A stretch of DNA of 64,000 nucleotides, taken from Vibrionales bacterium SWAT-3 (GTDB lineage Bacteria; Pseudomonadota; Gammaproteobacteria; Enterobacterales; Vibrionaceae). This document shows, one piece after another, positions 9,037-18,633 of the stretch; positions within the stretch are counted from its first letter, which is position 1, and each line of letters starts with the position of its first letter. Position numbers and translations under genes: made by a program. Location of the stretch: NCBI GenBank assembly GCA_000169995.1, contig AAZW01000007.1, positions 81,152 through 145,151 of the forward strand, given 5' to 3'. The notes below the pieces were generated by a model. The model did not search any database. It had not been told where the DNA came from and saw only the letters and a program-made list of their open reading frames with translations.

Positions 9037-9866
9037 AGTGAGCTCCCCATCTTAGCCGCGTTTTCAGGGGAGATGACTTCGATACTCACTCTTCGATTGG
9101 TTAAGCGTGTACCTTCGGATTCACCTTCAAATAGTGGTACGGTTTCACCTACTGAGACGGCCTTGATACGGCTAGGGCTTAGACCAAAGATAGTGAGATA
9201 GCGCTCAACTTGTTGCGCTCGGCCTAGGGCTAATTTGTCGTTGTATTCTTCTGAGCCTGTTGCGTCTGAATGGCCTGTCACTATTAGCTCTAGCGACTTG
9301 TTGTCTTTTAAGATGTAAGACGCCTCTGCAAGCTTACCCATGTATTTAGGATTCACTTCGATAGAGTTGTGTGCGAATTGATTGTCGACGTTAAGTAGAT
9401 CGTACAGCTGTTGAATTATCGACAGCTGCATACGGAATTGGTTTTCGTTCTTGGGAGGTTCACAACGCGCTTGTGAAGTTACATAGTCAAGTTGAAGCTC
9501 AAGTTCGTTTAGGCGTTTTCTTTGGATAACCAAATCGTTAGCCGCATCTAGAAGTAGGCCTCCTTGAAGCTCACGAGCGATGCGATTTTGCTTCTCGATG
9601 GCTTGGACAACCGCAGCGGGGAAGCACCAACGCGCGCCTTCTTGAATCAGCGCATCCAAATGCAATTTAGCAAGTTGCCAATCAAAACGTAAGCCATGCT
9701 CCGGACCTAACGGTTCGTCAGGCATAACCGGCGAGAAGTCAGAATTCTGATAGTTCATCGAATCATAACTCTCGGCCAGTCCGCCAGTGCCGTGTTCTGG
9801 GTAACTTGTGCAACCCAAAACTAGCACAGACAGAGATAGGGCTATGTAGTTTTTGATTGTATTCAT
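9033..9866 (-). CDS. SypB-like OmpA-family lipoprotein
   Basis: 277 residues. Signal peptide ending in lipobox VLGC (Cys19), so an anchored lipoprotein. The middle is helical with two cysteines (WCFP, ARCEPP). The C-terminal OmpA-like peptidoglycan-binding domain spans about residues 165-270, with VTGHSDATGSEEYN and LTNRRVSIEV as the hallmark phrases. It probably ties the export machine to the cell wall. Ribosome site AAGGAC precedes ATG 9866. Between STAS gene and polysaccharide export gene, as sypB is in V. fischeri. Confidence 0.82.
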   Translation of the reverse strand: MNTIKNYIALSLSVLVLGCTSYPEHGTGGLAESYDSMNYQNSDFSPVMPDEPLGPEHGLRFDWQLAKLHLDALIQEGARWCFPAAVVQAIEKQNRIARELQGGLLLDAANDLVIQRKRLNELELQLDYVTSQARCEPPKNENQFRMQLSIIQQLYDLLNVDNQFAHNSIEVNPKYMGKLAEASYILKDNKSLELIVTGHSDATGSEEYNDKLALGRAQQVERYLTIFGLSPSRIKAVSVGETVPLFEGESEGTRLTNRRVSIEVISPENAAKMGSSL

Positions 9867-9929
9867 GCCAACGTCCTTTGTTTTCGCTTTTTATTATTAT
9901 TTTTTTGTTACTTCTAGCTTAGTGGATCT

Positions 9930-10259
9930 TCATGAATTTGTAGGATTTTTTGAGTTAACAGGGATAGCGTGTCCAATTCGTAGGAGGTTCATGATTTCCA
10001 GCGGTTGGCCTGAAACGTTTTCGAGTCGCATGTCACGTTCACGTTCAGTTAGGCGTTTGAACATGTAAACAATCGCACCCACACCTGATGAATCAAGAAA
10101 TTCGACCTGACTGAAGTCGACTTCGATCTCTTGATGACCGTCATTAGAAATCACGTCATCAATGTCGGTTTGGGCATCGCGACTGCCTGCCGCATCTAAA
10201 TCACCAAAAATTGAAAGTGTTAGTGTTGTTGTGTTTAGGTCAATCTTACGTAGTTCCAT
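9930..10259 (-). CDS. SypA-like STAS-domain anti-sigma antagonist
   Basis: 109 residues, a single STAS domain. The phosphorylatable serine region is FLDSSGVGAI (Ser57/58), matching the site by which V. fischeri SypA is controlled by SypE phosphorylation. Preceded by AAGGAGAT and a sigma-54 promoter; first gene of the operon. SypE and SypF equivalents are not in this window, so its partner kinase/phosphatase must be elsewhere or absent. Family assignment is firm; function is by homology and gene order. Confidence 0.83.
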   Translation of the reverse strand: MELRKIDLNTTTLTLSIFGDLDAAGSRDAQTDIDDVISNDGHQEIEVDFSQVEFLDSSGVGAIVYMFKRLTERERDMRLENVSGQPLEIMNLLRIGHAIPVNSKNPTNS

Positions 10260-10292
10260 AGTCTTATCTCCTTTTGTTCATGAGTTTACAAA

Positions 10293-10308
10293 AGCACTGA
10301 ATGTGCCA
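10293..10308 (-). promoter_or_regulatory. Sigma-54 promoter of the syp-like operon
   Basis: Minus strand TGGCAC-ATTCA-GTGCT: -24 GG and -12 GC at exact spacing. The initiation point would fall near 10282, giving a leader of about 23 bases ahead of the STAS gene. Confidence 0.8.
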
Positions 10309-10359
10309 ACTTTTTTGTCCCTACATATCAATAACTTATAGTGTTTGGTTTTTAGTGTT

Positions 10360-10390
10360 TCATATTGAGAAAGGTGATTTCTCAATATGA
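10360..10390. promoter_or_regulatory. Inverted-repeat enhancer candidate for the sigma-54 activator
   Basis: A 13-base element TTTCTCAATATGA occurs on the plus strand at 10378-10390 and on the minus strand at 10360-10372, separated by five bases. Each copy contains TTCTCA-NNN-TG, which resembles the SypG enhancer reported for V. fischeri as I recall it. It lies 50-80 bases upstream of the -24 element. Confidence 0.7.
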
Positions 10391-10590
10391 GAACTAAAAA
10401 TGGTTGGATTTTTGGGAGATGTAACGAATTGATTTTGCGAATGAAACGCCATTATAGATAAGGTTGATGTATTGATCGCATCTTAGATCAAAGATTGAAT
10501 GATGAATGGCTAGAACACCTAGGATAGAGAGTAGATTTGAGCAAAGTGCTCAATACTTTTAACCGCTCAAGGTACAAAAGGAATTTTGAA

Positions 10591-11436
10591 ATGAGGCTAA
10601 CCAGGTTGGCTATAGCAACACTGTGCGCGTTTTCTACGTTTCCTTCTCATGCTTCGTATCTGCCTCCTGCACAATTGGTCTTAGCAAATACTTATAAGCA
10701 AGGTATAGATGTGTCTGAATATTGGACCAGCGAAAAGCTTGATGGCATCAGGGCTTTGTGGGATGGAAAGCATCTATATACCCGGAATGGGAATCGAATT
10801 TATGCGCCTAAGTGGTTTGTTAAAGAGTTACCGGATGTTCACCTTGAAGGAGAACTGTGGGCTGGAAGAGACAATTTTCACCTAGTCCAAACAACAGTCT
10901 TAGACCACACTCCAAGTGATACGGCGTGGCAAGAGATCGAATTCATGCTGTTTGATATGCCAGGTGCGGCGGGCGACTATCAGAAACGTTACTACAACAT
11001 CTTGCACTGGGTAAGAGTGATAAACGAACCGCACATTGGGTATGTGGAGCACACACCTATTACAAGCGAAGAGGCATTGTTTCATCAACTTGATAATGTC
11101 GATGAAAGTAAAGGCGAGGGGTTGATGCTTCGTAAGATTACCAGCCGATATCAGGCGGGGAGAAGTAATGACTTGTTAAAACTAAAACGACATCACGATG
11201 CAGAAGCGACCATTATTGGCTATAAAGCAGGAACTGGTAAGTATAAGGGGATGATGGGCTCAATTTTAGTACACACAGAAGATGGTGTGGAGTTTTACAT
11301 TGGAAGTGGCTTTACCGATAAGATGCGCTTGTCTCCTCCGGAAATAGGAAGTCGAATTACCTTCCGTTACAATGGCTTCACTCAAAATGGTAAGCCGAAG
11401 TTCGCAAGGTTCGTTAGAGAGAAAAGTGATTATTAA
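10591..11436 (+). CDS. ligE: Periplasmic ATP-dependent DNA ligase (Lig E type)
   Basis: 281 residues from ATG 10591, chosen because AAGGA precedes it and it starts a clear signal peptide (cleavage near SHA); an upstream in-frame start at 10537 would bury that peptide. Nucleotidyltransferase motif I is EKLDGIR with Lys49 as adenylation site; later motifs are EFMLFDMPG, EGLMLR and LLKLKR, and a minimal OB fold ends the protein. Lig E enzymes seal nicked duplex DNA outside the cytoplasm and have been linked to extracellular DNA and biofilm. It is divergent from the syp-like operon and shares its 330-base regulatory region. Confidence 0.85.
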   Translation: MRLTRLAIATLCAFSTFPSHASYLPPAQLVLANTYKQGIDVSEYWTSEKLDGIRALWDGKHLYTRNGNRIYAPKWFVKELPDVHLEGELWAGRDNFHLVQTTVLDHTPSDTAWQEIEFMLFDMPGAAGDYQKRYYNILHWVRVINEPHIGYVEHTPITSEEALFHQLDNVDESKGEGLMLRKITSRYQAGRSNDLLKLKRHHDAEATIIGYKAGTGKYKGMMGSILVHTEDGVEFYIGSGFTDKMRLSPPEIGSRITFRYNGFTQNGKPKFARFVREKSDY

Positions 11437-11513
11437 ACAACTGCGCATCAGCGTGCCGTACAAGCATTGCTGATAACTATTTTGGACACGGAAAAAGTGT
11501 GTACATGGAATAA

Positions 11514-11542
11514 AAAAGAGCTCTGATTATCAGAGCTCTTTT
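11514..11542. terminator. Bidirectional terminator between ligE and norM
   Basis: Thirteen-base perfect arms AAAAGAGCTCTGA / TCAGAGCTCTTTT with a three-base loop; A- and T-rich flanks make it work on both strands for the convergent genes. Confidence 0.85.
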
Positions 11543-11570
11543 GTTTAATTAACTTGTCTTTAAGAAGCGG

Positions 11571-12941
11571 TTAGCGAGAGCTGAACTCCAACTGTACTTC
11601 ATCACTTTGTTTGTGCATCCAGTGCAAACGCATACCAAGCATAATTGCTGCTGAAGACAAACCAATAATGAAGCCAATCCAGAAGCCGTGTGCCCCCATT
11701 GGTTCAACAATCCAATCCGTCATCCCTAAGATGTAGCCAATCGGCAGACCAAGCAGCCAGTAAGCGATAAAAGTACGATTAAAGATTGAACGCATATCTT
11801 TATAACCACGAAGTGCACCCGCAGCGATGACTTGAATTGCATCTGTACATTGGTATACCGCAGCAAAAATCAGGAGCTGTATTGCGATGGTAATTACTGC
11901 TGTGTTTTCAGTGTAAAGAAGTGACACTTGCTCTCTAAACAACACGGTGAGTGCCGCTGTGATAAACGCTGTTACCAAGCCAACAATGATACCGACGTGA
12001 GTCGCAATTTTAGCGCCTTCAATGTTGTTCTCACCCAGTTTATGACCAACACGGATACTAACCGCAGCACCAATACTCATCGGGATCATAAACACCAGTG
12101 AAGAGAAGTTAATCGCAACTTGGTGCGCCGCTACGATCAATGAGCCGAGTGGGGCTACTAACAGCGCAACTACCGCAAACAGCGTCACCTCAAAGAAAAG
12201 TGCTGCAGCGACTGGGAAGCCGAGCTTGAATAAACGAACTTGAGCTTTTAACTGAGGTTTATGGAATTGACCGAAAATGTTGATTTTAGCCAAACGCTTA
12301 GAAGTCAGCACATAAGTAAACAGTAAGCCAAACATTATCCAATAAACGATAGCGGTTGCTACGCCACAACCAACACCGCCAAGGGCAGGAGCACCAAGCT
12401 TACCGTAAACAAACATCCAGTTAAGCGGAATGTTTAATAACAGGCCAATAAAACCAATTACCATTGCAGGCTTAGTCAAAGACATACCATCAGTGAAACT
12501 TCTTAAGGTTTGGAACAACAAGAAAGCAGGCACTGCAAACATCACGGCATTCATATAGCCGATGGTCTTTTCTGCCATTAAGATTTCAATATCCATCAAT
12601 TGCAAAATGGCTTGAGTTTGGAAGAGAACGCCAATAATTGGAAGTGAAAGTACAAGCGCTAAGAATGCACCTTGCTGAATCTCAAAAGGAATCTTAACTT
12701 GGCGACCAGAGCCATTCAGTTGTGCGACCACAGGCACTAACGCCATAAGTAATCCGACACCAAACAAAATTGAAGGAAGCCATATACTTGCCGCTATTGA
12801 TACCGCCGCCATATCGATAGCACTAACGCCACCGGCCATAACAGTATCAACGAAACTCATGCCGGTTTGCGCGATAGATGCGATCAATACTGGCGTCGCA
12901 AGTTTGATTAGATTTGAGGCTTCTTCTTTGTAACGATGCAC
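11571..12941 (-). CDS. norM: NorM multidrug/sodium antiporter (MATE family)
   Basis: 456 residues from GTG 12941, preceded by CTGGAG; this gives the N-terminus VHRYKEEASNLIKLATPVL, nearly identical to V. cholerae NorM as remembered. An ATG at 13004 would add 21 residues with no family counterpart. Twelve membrane spans; the two MATE halves are visible (residues about 10-220 and 235-440). It exports cationic drugs and dyes in exchange for sodium or protons. Divergent from ribE. Confidence 0.92.
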   Translation of the reverse strand: MHRYKEEASNLIKLATPVLIASIAQTGMSFVDTVMAGGVSAIDMAAVSIAASIWLPSILFGVGLLMALVPVVAQLNGSGRQVKIPFEIQQGAFLALVLSLPIIGVLFQTQAILQLMDIEILMAEKTIGYMNAVMFAVPAFLLFQTLRSFTDGMSLTKPAMVIGFIGLLLNIPLNWMFVYGKLGAPALGGVGCGVATAIVYWIMFGLLFTYVLTSKRLAKINIFGQFHKPQLKAQVRLFKLGFPVAAALFFEVTLFAVVALLVAPLGSLIVAAHQVAINFSSLVFMIPMSIGAAVSIRVGHKLGENNIEGAKIATHVGIIVGLVTAFITAALTVLFREQVSLLYTENTAVITIAIQLLIFAAVYQCTDAIQVIAAGALRGYKDMRSIFNRTFIAYWLLGLPIGYILGMTDWIVEPMGAHGFWIGFIIGLSSAAIMLGMRLHWMHKQSDEVQLEFSSR

Positions 12942-13083
12942 AAATAACTCCAGATGAGAAAGAAAGTGGTACAGGAATGAATATTCAGAAGGAATCAGAG
13001 ACACTGATCGTTAAGCTTCCATTGGACGAATCATAAAGAAATGTCACAATAACTGCTATAGTAAAATGCTAAATAGGAAACTT

Positions 13084-13692
13084 ATGTTTACAGGTATCGT
13101 TCAAGGCATGGCAACACTGGTTGCTATCAATAAAAAAGAGTTGTTTCAGACTCATACCATTGAGTTAACGGATGAAATGGTACAGGGGTTAGCTATTGGC
13201 GCTTCTGTTGCTCACAACGGTTGTTGCCTGACAGTAACTGAAATTTCAGGTAACCAAATCTCTTTTGACTTAATGCAAGCAACATTACGTCTAACCAACT
13301 TGGGCCAGTTAAACGTAGGTGACAAAGTGAATGTTGAGCGCGCCGCTAAGTTTGGTGACGAAATTGGTGGTCACAGCATGTCTGGCCACATTTCGTTAAT
13401 GGCTAAGTTAGTTGAAGTTATCAAAACGGAAAACAACCGCACACTTTGGTTTGAACTACCAGAAACATCAATGAAGTATGTTCTGAGCAAAGGGTACATC
13501 GGTGTTGATGGTTGTTCACTTACGATTGGTGAAGTGGAAGAGAACCGCTTCTCTGTACATTTAATCCCAGAAACCCTGAATCGCACGCTATTTGGTGGCC
13601 GTGAAGTCGGTGACGAAGTAAATATCGAGTTTGATCCTCAAACTCAAGCGATTGTTGATACTGTGGAACGTGTACTAGCAAATCAGAAGTAA
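13084..13692 (+). CDS. ribE: Riboflavin synthase alpha chain
   Basis: 202 residues starting MFTGIVQG, the conserved beginning of the family, after AGGAAACTT; the upstream ATG at 13066 is not needed. Two homologous lumazine-binding halves, with GHSMSGHI and [15 protein letters not shown] in the second. It catalyses dismutation of two 6,7-dimethyl-8-ribityllumazines to riboflavin. It stands alone, divergent from norM, away from the main rib operon as in other vibrios; no FMN riboswitch is visible upstream. Confidence 0.94.
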   Translation: MFTGIVQGMATLVAINKKELFQTHTIELTDEMVQGLAIGASVAHNGCCLTVTEISGNQISFDLMQATLRLTNLGQLNVGDKVNVERAAKFGDEIGGHSMSGHISLMAKLVEVIKTENNRTLWFELPETSMKYVLSKGYIGVDGCSLTIGEVEENRFSVHLIPETLNRTLFGGREVGDEVNIEFDPQTQAIVDTVERVLANQK

Positions 13693-13743
13693 CTAAAAGC
13701 CCCGTTCAATTTGCGTTGTTCGATTTACGCAGATCGCTAAATT

Positions 13744-13770
13744 AAAAAGGGCACCCATGTGCTCTTTTTT
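13744..13770. terminator. Bidirectional terminator after ribE
   Basis: Arms AAAAAGGGCAC (13744-13754) and GTGCTCTTTTTT (13759-13770), one G-U pair, four-base loop. Serves ribE and the convergent cysteine-rich gene. Confidence 0.8.
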
Positions 13771-13792
13771 GATCTTGAGTGAAAATCTTGGA

Positions 13793-13996
13793 TTAAAACA
13801 CCTGCTCATCGTCGGCATCGATCGACAGATTGATTCTGTCTCGAACTTCGTCGACTTGCATATCTAGGTGGATGGCATTGCAACACGCAGGGCAGTCATC
13901 GTAAAAGTCTTGGCTGCCATTGGAGGCATCGAGCGTTATATTAATACCGTGCCCGCAATGAGGGCAGGAGACATGTTTCTCTGTGTATTTCTGCAT
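13793..13996 (-). CDS. CPXCG-motif cysteine-rich small protein
   Basis: 67 residues. Two zinc-knuckle-like pairs, CPHCGHG near the N-terminus and CPACCNAI in the middle, match the CPXCG family of small gammaproteobacterial proteins of unknown function; the second pair reads CPACC rather than CPxCG. Acidic tail. Convergent with ribE, alone in its unit. Confidence 0.75.
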   Translation of the reverse strand: MQKYTEKHVSCPHCGHGINITLDASNGSQDFYDDCPACCNAIHLDMQVDEVRDRINLSIDADDEQVF

Positions 13997-14054
13997 GACA
14001 AATTCTCCTCAAGCTAACTTATACCATCTGACTGCTTATCTATTGTTACAAGTA

Positions 14055-14921
14055 TTACACGGCCTGAATCTTCTGAATGCACGCTTCTGTTTGCGCCAGA
14101 TATTCACCGCCAAATTGATTACAGTGATTAAGAAGGTGGTACAAGTTGTAAATGTCTTTTCGATCAGTATAGCCAACGTCAAGCGGCATGACGCTTTGGT
14201 ATCCTTCATAAAACTCAGGTGGGAAGCCCTGAAACAATTCAGTGAGCGCTAAATCACACTCATGGTCGCCCCAATAACAAGCAGGGTCGTAGCAAATAGG
14301 ACCAAATGCTGAATTAGCCACATTACCATTCCAAAGATCACCATGAAGTAATGAAGGGCGAGGGTTGTGGCCAGCAAGTCTCATGTTCACCATCTCAACA
14401 ATGTCGTCAATATCCCCGAACTCGATGCCTTTCTCTTTTAGGAGCTGGAGTTGAAAACCGATGCGTTGTTCTGAAAAGAAACGGCCCCATTTTTTATGCC
14501 AGGGATTTGGTTGAAGCGTGCTGCCAATGTAATTGTCTTGGTCGCAACCAAACTCTTTCTGCTCACCCCACTGATGAAGTTTGGCAAGCTGGACACCAAA
14601 GTCATAACTGTTATTACCTGTCTCGAGTGGTTTGGTAGGCAGATAGTTAAGAATGATAAACGAGCACTCTTTAGTTTTACCAATCAGCACCAGCTCAGGT
14701 ACGTAGACTGTTGAAGTCTCTCTTAATAAACGTAGGTTCTCAGCTTCAATCTCAAACTTAGGTAGGAACTCTCGCTGATTCACCTTAACGAAGTAACGTT
14801 CATTACCGTCGCTGATCATATAGCAATCGTTAATGTCACCACCGGGAACCTTAACGCGCTCGGAAATCTGAAAATTGAATAAGAGTGTGTCTGAAAGCTG
14901 TTGAGAAATGGCCTGCCACAT
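14055..14921 (-). CDS. Fructosamine kinase family protein (YniA-like)
   Basis: 288 residues with the aminoglycoside-phosphotransferase/choline-kinase fold: a nucleotide-binding N-lobe with VKVN, catalytic loop HGDLWNGN (193-200) and metal-binding CYDPACYWGDHECDLA. Family members phosphorylate protein-bound ketosamines so that glycation is reversed; bacterial orthologues such as YniA have poorly known natural substrates. Full length, single gene unit. Confidence 0.88.
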   Translation of the reverse strand: MWQAISQQLSDTLLFNFQISERVKVPGGDINDCYMISDGNERYFVKVNQREFLPKFEIEAENLRLLRETSTVYVPELVLIGKTKECSFIILNYLPTKPLETGNNSYDFGVQLAKLHQWGEQKEFGCDQDNYIGSTLQPNPWHKKWGRFFSEQRIGFQLQLLKEKGIEFGDIDDIVEMVNMRLAGHNPRPSLLHGDLWNGNVANSAFGPICYDPACYWGDHECDLALTELFQGFPPEFYEGYQSVMPLDVGYTDRKDIYNLYHLLNHCNQFGGEYLAQTEACIQKIQAV

Positions 14922-15429
14922 AGGAAATCCTCAATGAACTGTTGGAGTGAAATACTATCGTTTGATAGCAATAGTTTAGGACAAATCTGGGTGATTTATA
15001 GACGTTCTGGTCAATGTTCTCAGCACTAGTACAAGACAGTACCGATCAATTAACAGTTTTGTGAACTCTGACTGTATGAATGCCTTTGATAAATCAGTAA
15101 AAAGTGAATGACCAATCGCAAAATAGTTGGAACAGATATCACGTGCGATACCAAATAACCTTACTTCCACTAGAAAATCATTGATAGCTTGTTAAGGTCT
15201 ATATGCTAATGCTAGAGAGAACTGTTGATAGCTTGTGGTTTGAATAGAGCGGGTACTTGTTATCGAGTGAGCTGCTTTGTGTGTTTATTGATTTAATTTT
15301 GCACTTAAATACTAACAAAGATCATTTTAATACTCGTTATAGCAATAAAGTGATGACAAATGACTTCATATACATAGTATTAGCCTAATACGTATTAATC
15401 TGCCCTAGAGCTTAAAACGGAGATTTATT
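14922..15429. other. 508-base intergenic region between divergent genes
   Basis: Holds the promoters of the kinase gene and of the DUF3802-like gene. I see a 12-base direct repeat TTGATAGCTTGT at 15181-15192 and 15225-15236, and AT-rich sequence near the downstream gene. No RNA gene or terminator is recognisable. Confidence 0.4.
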
Positions 15430-15774
15430 GTGGTTGTAGAAACCGATGGCTACCTAGCTTTGATCGAGCACTTATCATTTAACCTAGATGTATTTACTAA
15501 CGGTAACGGTGATACTGGAAACGAAAGTGTCGAAGACATAGTGACTGACATGATTTCAAGCAACATTATGGCGATCTTCGAGCAAAACCCTGAGTTGCAT
15601 TCAAGTGTGCGTTTTCAGTTGCTTAAAGAAGCAGATGCCGTGGTTGCTGATTTAGGGGAAGTGCTTGCAGGCGTGTGGGCTAAGAAAGCGACGAACGAAC
15701 AGATTGTATTTCTTGATGAGTACATCGCCTTGGTGAAGAACCTGTTTGATACTGCAGTAGCAAAATACGATTAA
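15430..15774 (+). CDS. Small acidic protein, probably DUF3802 family
   Basis: 114 residues from GTG 15430, which has GGAG seven bases upstream; no ATG fits. All-helical, acidic (pI low), no signal or membrane segment. The N-terminus ETDGYLALIEHLSFNLDVF resembles DUF3802 proteins of Vibrio as I recall; no function is known. Monocistronic. Confidence 0.65.
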   Translation: MVVETDGYLALIEHLSFNLDVFTNGNGDTGNESVEDIVTDMISSNIMAIFEQNPELHSSVRFQLLKEADAVVADLGEVLAGVWAKKATNEQIVFLDEYIALVKNLFDTAVAKYD

Positions 15775-15859
15775 CCTCTAGTCGTCATTATTGACGGGAC
15801 TGAAAGCGTAGCACTTCTATGAGGTTGCCCTTAATTCGATTGGTGGCCTCGCAAAAACA

Positions 15860-16345
15860 CTATATACGCCTAAAGTGCCAAAATTTAGAAGCCCAATATG
15901 GGTTATCTAGCCTAGATATGATCACCCCTTTCGAAGTAGACGCATGTAGGAATTGGTTGTTACCCAAATACACGCCTACATGCCTAACGGTGAAAGATGT
16001 CTTGAAAAACACCAAATCTCCACTCTTTGCTTGCTTATAAGCGATTTCAACACCTTGTTTACTCTGATCTTTTGTCGTTCTTGGTAATGCTTGCTGCGTC
16101 GCATTTTGCACAGCAATTTGGACAAAAGCAGAACAATCCACGCCTCTGAATGAAGTTCCACCGAAATGATAAGGCACGCCTTTCCACTGCTTGTAGACAC
16201 TCATATAAGCATTAGTAGTCAACTGTTCTGACTTTGATAGAGGTTTATTTGCAATTTGGCTGTTTTTAGAAGGAGATGGTGCTGAGCTACAAGCGGTTAA
16301 TGTTGCGAAAGTTATTGTCACTGCAAGCATTTTTCTGAATTTCAT
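15860..16345 (-). CDS. NlpC/P60-family lipoprotein endopeptidase
   Basis: 161 residues. Signal peptide with lipobox LTAC (Cys19), then an NlpC/P60 domain: catalytic Cys in GVDCSAFVQ, catalytic His in RHVGVYLG, third polar residue in FLHASTSKGV. Such enzymes (Spr/NlpC type) cut peptide stems of peptidoglycan. Length is typical of Spr-like proteins. Preceded by a weak AAG-type ribosome site; monocistronic and convergent with the DUF3802-like gene. Confidence 0.87.
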   Translation of the reverse strand: MKFRKMLAVTITFATLTACSSAPSPSKNSQIANKPLSKSEQLTTNAYMSVYKQWKGVPYHFGGTSFRGVDCSAFVQIAVQNATQQALPRTTKDQSKQGVEIAYKQAKSGDLVFFKTSFTVRHVGVYLGNNQFLHASTSKGVIISRLDNPYWASKFWHFRRI

Positions 16346-16449
16346 ATGTAACTCTTCTGAAAGAAAACTGAAATAAAAGCGTAATCAAGGGCTTCTAGTA
16401 TACCGACTAAATTAAGGATATCTCTTTTTGTAGTCAAACTGGATTTCAC

Positions 16450-18504
16450 ATGACTGACACCAACTTATCAATAAAACCCTCACGATATACATTCTCGCTC
16501 ATTCAAACGGTTAGTGCCGTATTTATTTCGATTCTTCTACTTGTTAGCTTTTTATCTATGGTCAGTATTCGTGGTGTAGATAGAGTAGGTGGATACTTTG
16601 ATACTTTGTCTGAACAAGCTCTACCACTCGCTCTGCATAATGCTGAATTAACCCAAAGCGTGTTAGAACAAGTCAAACTTCTTACCTACAGTACTCAATC
16701 GACGGACTTAGACACATTAAACCAAACCCGTCATTTGATCGATGAACTCGCAGCTGAGAGTAACAATACGCTAAAGGAACTCCTTTTTATCTCCCAATCT
16801 TTTCCTGATGCGATTTCTCTTGAACAAAAGCAAAGCCTTATCGACGATATGGCACAGCTACAACAAATGACCAATACGGTTCTTTCTGCACAAATTGAAA
16901 TACAAAGTAAGCAAAATTTGATCGACAGTAAAATTGGTGAGTTTCGTTACGGCGTAGGATCTATCGGTCCGGAAATGAATCGTATTAGCTCCTTCTTAGT
17001 GGAAGATAATCCAGAAGCTAGCGATGCGGCCAACCGCTTTACGTCGAGTGCATCTGCGATGGCCAATACTTTCTTAATGTTGATGATGCAAAACGACCTT
17101 GAGAAAGCAGAAGATGAATATCGTCAATTGAGGAACCGAATCGCTGGTCTTAATTTGGCCTACAGTGATTTCTCTGATTGGCATCCGGACATTGCAGAGT
17201 TCGCGAGCCTAATCGCCCCTTATGAAATGGTAAAAGAGGGCTTTACAGAAGAGGGCGTAATCAAACAAATATTGCTGAAACTAGAGCTAGTTAAACAGCA
17301 GGAGCAAAACTTAGCGCAAGTGATTGGACTAGCGAATACGGTGATTAATACGCTCAATCAGCTATCGTCGACAGCGTCTCAATTGATCGATGAAAGTGAA
17401 CTAGTAGTAAATCAAACCATTACCAATATAGATCGCGTGTTGTTCATTAGTGGTTTAGTGATCGCAATGATCATTGTTACGTCATGGCTAGTACTGCGTC
17501 GTTGGATGAACAAAGGCTTAAAAAACATTACACGTCAGTTAACGTCACTTGCAGAACATGACTTCTCGAAGCAGAGCGAGTTGCTTGGCCCACTCGAACT
17601 ACAAGTCATCACCTCTAAACTTAATACTGTTGTCGGTTCAACGGCCGATTCTATACGTTTAGTTACTCGAAATTGTGAAACGCTTTATCAGACCGCAGAA
17701 GTGAGTCACGACGCTGCAGAGCAAACCAACTTAAGTTTGCATGAGCAGAATGAATCTCTGCAGAATATGATCACCACAATCACACAACTTGAAGCGTCTA
17801 TTGGTGAAATCGCACGTATTTCGAACGCATCGAATGATGATGCTCAAGTCGCAGAAGATGAGTCCGTGAGTGGTAGCCAAGTTATTGGTTTAAACCAACA
17901 GCGCTTACAAGCTTTAGAACATTCTTTGAATATGAACGAACAGTCAATGGCTGATCTGGATGGACGAGTGAAGCAAATTCGTGAAATGGTCGACATGATC
18001 AGTGGTATTGCAGAAAACACCAATCTGTTGGCATTGAATGCAGCGATAGAAGCAGCGCGAGCGGGAGAACAGGGCCGCGGTTTTGCGGTAGTTGCAGATG
18101 AAGTAAGGAAATTAGCGAGTGGTACATCTCAACAAACCACTAATATCCGAAACATGATGAATGAGCTGGTGGCGTCGGCGGATCGTTCTCGTACGTCAGT
18201 TACTGAGTCAAGAACTGAAATGGCGAATGCACTACAAGCGAGCGGCGATGTGAAGCAAGCTTTTGAGAAGATTGAAGTTGCGGTTAACCAGATTAAAGGC
18301 CGCGTAGAACAAATTATGGTTGCGACAGAGCAACAGGCTCGTGCAACTGTTGATGTGACACACTCAATCACGCGCGTGTCCGAACAGGGCGAAAATACTA
18401 AACTGCAACTTGAATCTATGATTGAAAGCTCTGAGCAAGTGGGTGAAATCGCAGGTCATCAACAAACTATGCTTCATAAGTATCAATTCGACGCAGAGAA
18501 ATAA
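16450..18504 (+). CDS. Methyl-accepting chemotaxis protein with large periplasmic helical sensor
   Basis: 684 residues: membrane span at about 19-40, a periplasmic all-helical region of about 290 residues with no Cache signature, second span near 330-350, a HAMP segment, and a C-terminal signalling hairpin with tip motif [20 protein letters not shown]. The methylation helices and the tip are intact. No CheR-docking pentapeptide at the C-terminus (ends KYQFDAEK). Ligand unknown. Confidence 0.9.
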   Translation: MTDTNLSIKPSRYTFSLIQTVSAVFISILLLVSFLSMVSIRGVDRVGGYFDTLSEQALPLALHNAELTQSVLEQVKLLTYSTQSTDLDTLNQTRHLIDELAAESNNTLKELLFISQSFPDAISLEQKQSLIDDMAQLQQMTNTVLSAQIEIQSKQNLIDSKIGEFRYGVGSIGPEMNRISSFLVEDNPEASDAANRFTSSASAMANTFLMLMMQNDLEKAEDEYRQLRNRIAGLNLAYSDFSDWHPDIAEFASLIAPYEMVKEGFTEEGVIKQILLKLELVKQQEQNLAQVIGLANTVINTLNQLSSTASQLIDESELVVNQTITNIDRVLFISGLVIAMIIVTSWLVLRRWMNKGLKNITRQLTSLAEHDFSKQSELLGPLELQVITSKLNTVVGSTADSIRLVTRNCETLYQTAEVSHDAAEQTNLSLHEQNESLQNMITTITQLEASIGEIARISNASNDDAQVAEDESVSGSQVIGLNQQRLQALEHSLNMNEQSMADLDGRVKQIREMVDMISGIAENTNLLALNAAIEAARAGEQGRGFAVVADEVRKLASGTSQQTTNIRNMMNELVASADRSRTSVTESRTEMANALQASGDVKQAFEKIEVAVNQIKGRVEQIMVATEQQARATVDVTHSITRVSEQGENTKLQLESMIESSEQVGEIAGHQQTMLHKYQFDAEK

Positions 18505-18584
18505 CCTTGCTGCTTAAAACACCTAGCGAAGTCACAAACTGCCTCGTCCGAAAACACCAAAAATCCGAAAAACAAAAAGCAAAA

Positions 18585-18606
18585 AGGCAGAGTTCACGCT
18601 CTGCCT
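18585..18606. terminator. Bidirectional terminator after the chemoreceptor
   Basis: Arms AGGCAGAG (18585-18592) and CTCTGCCT (18599-18606) around six bases, flanked by A-run and T-run, between convergent genes. Confidence 0.85.
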
Positions 18607-18633
18607 TTTTACTTGTACCTAGTCTTCGAATTC

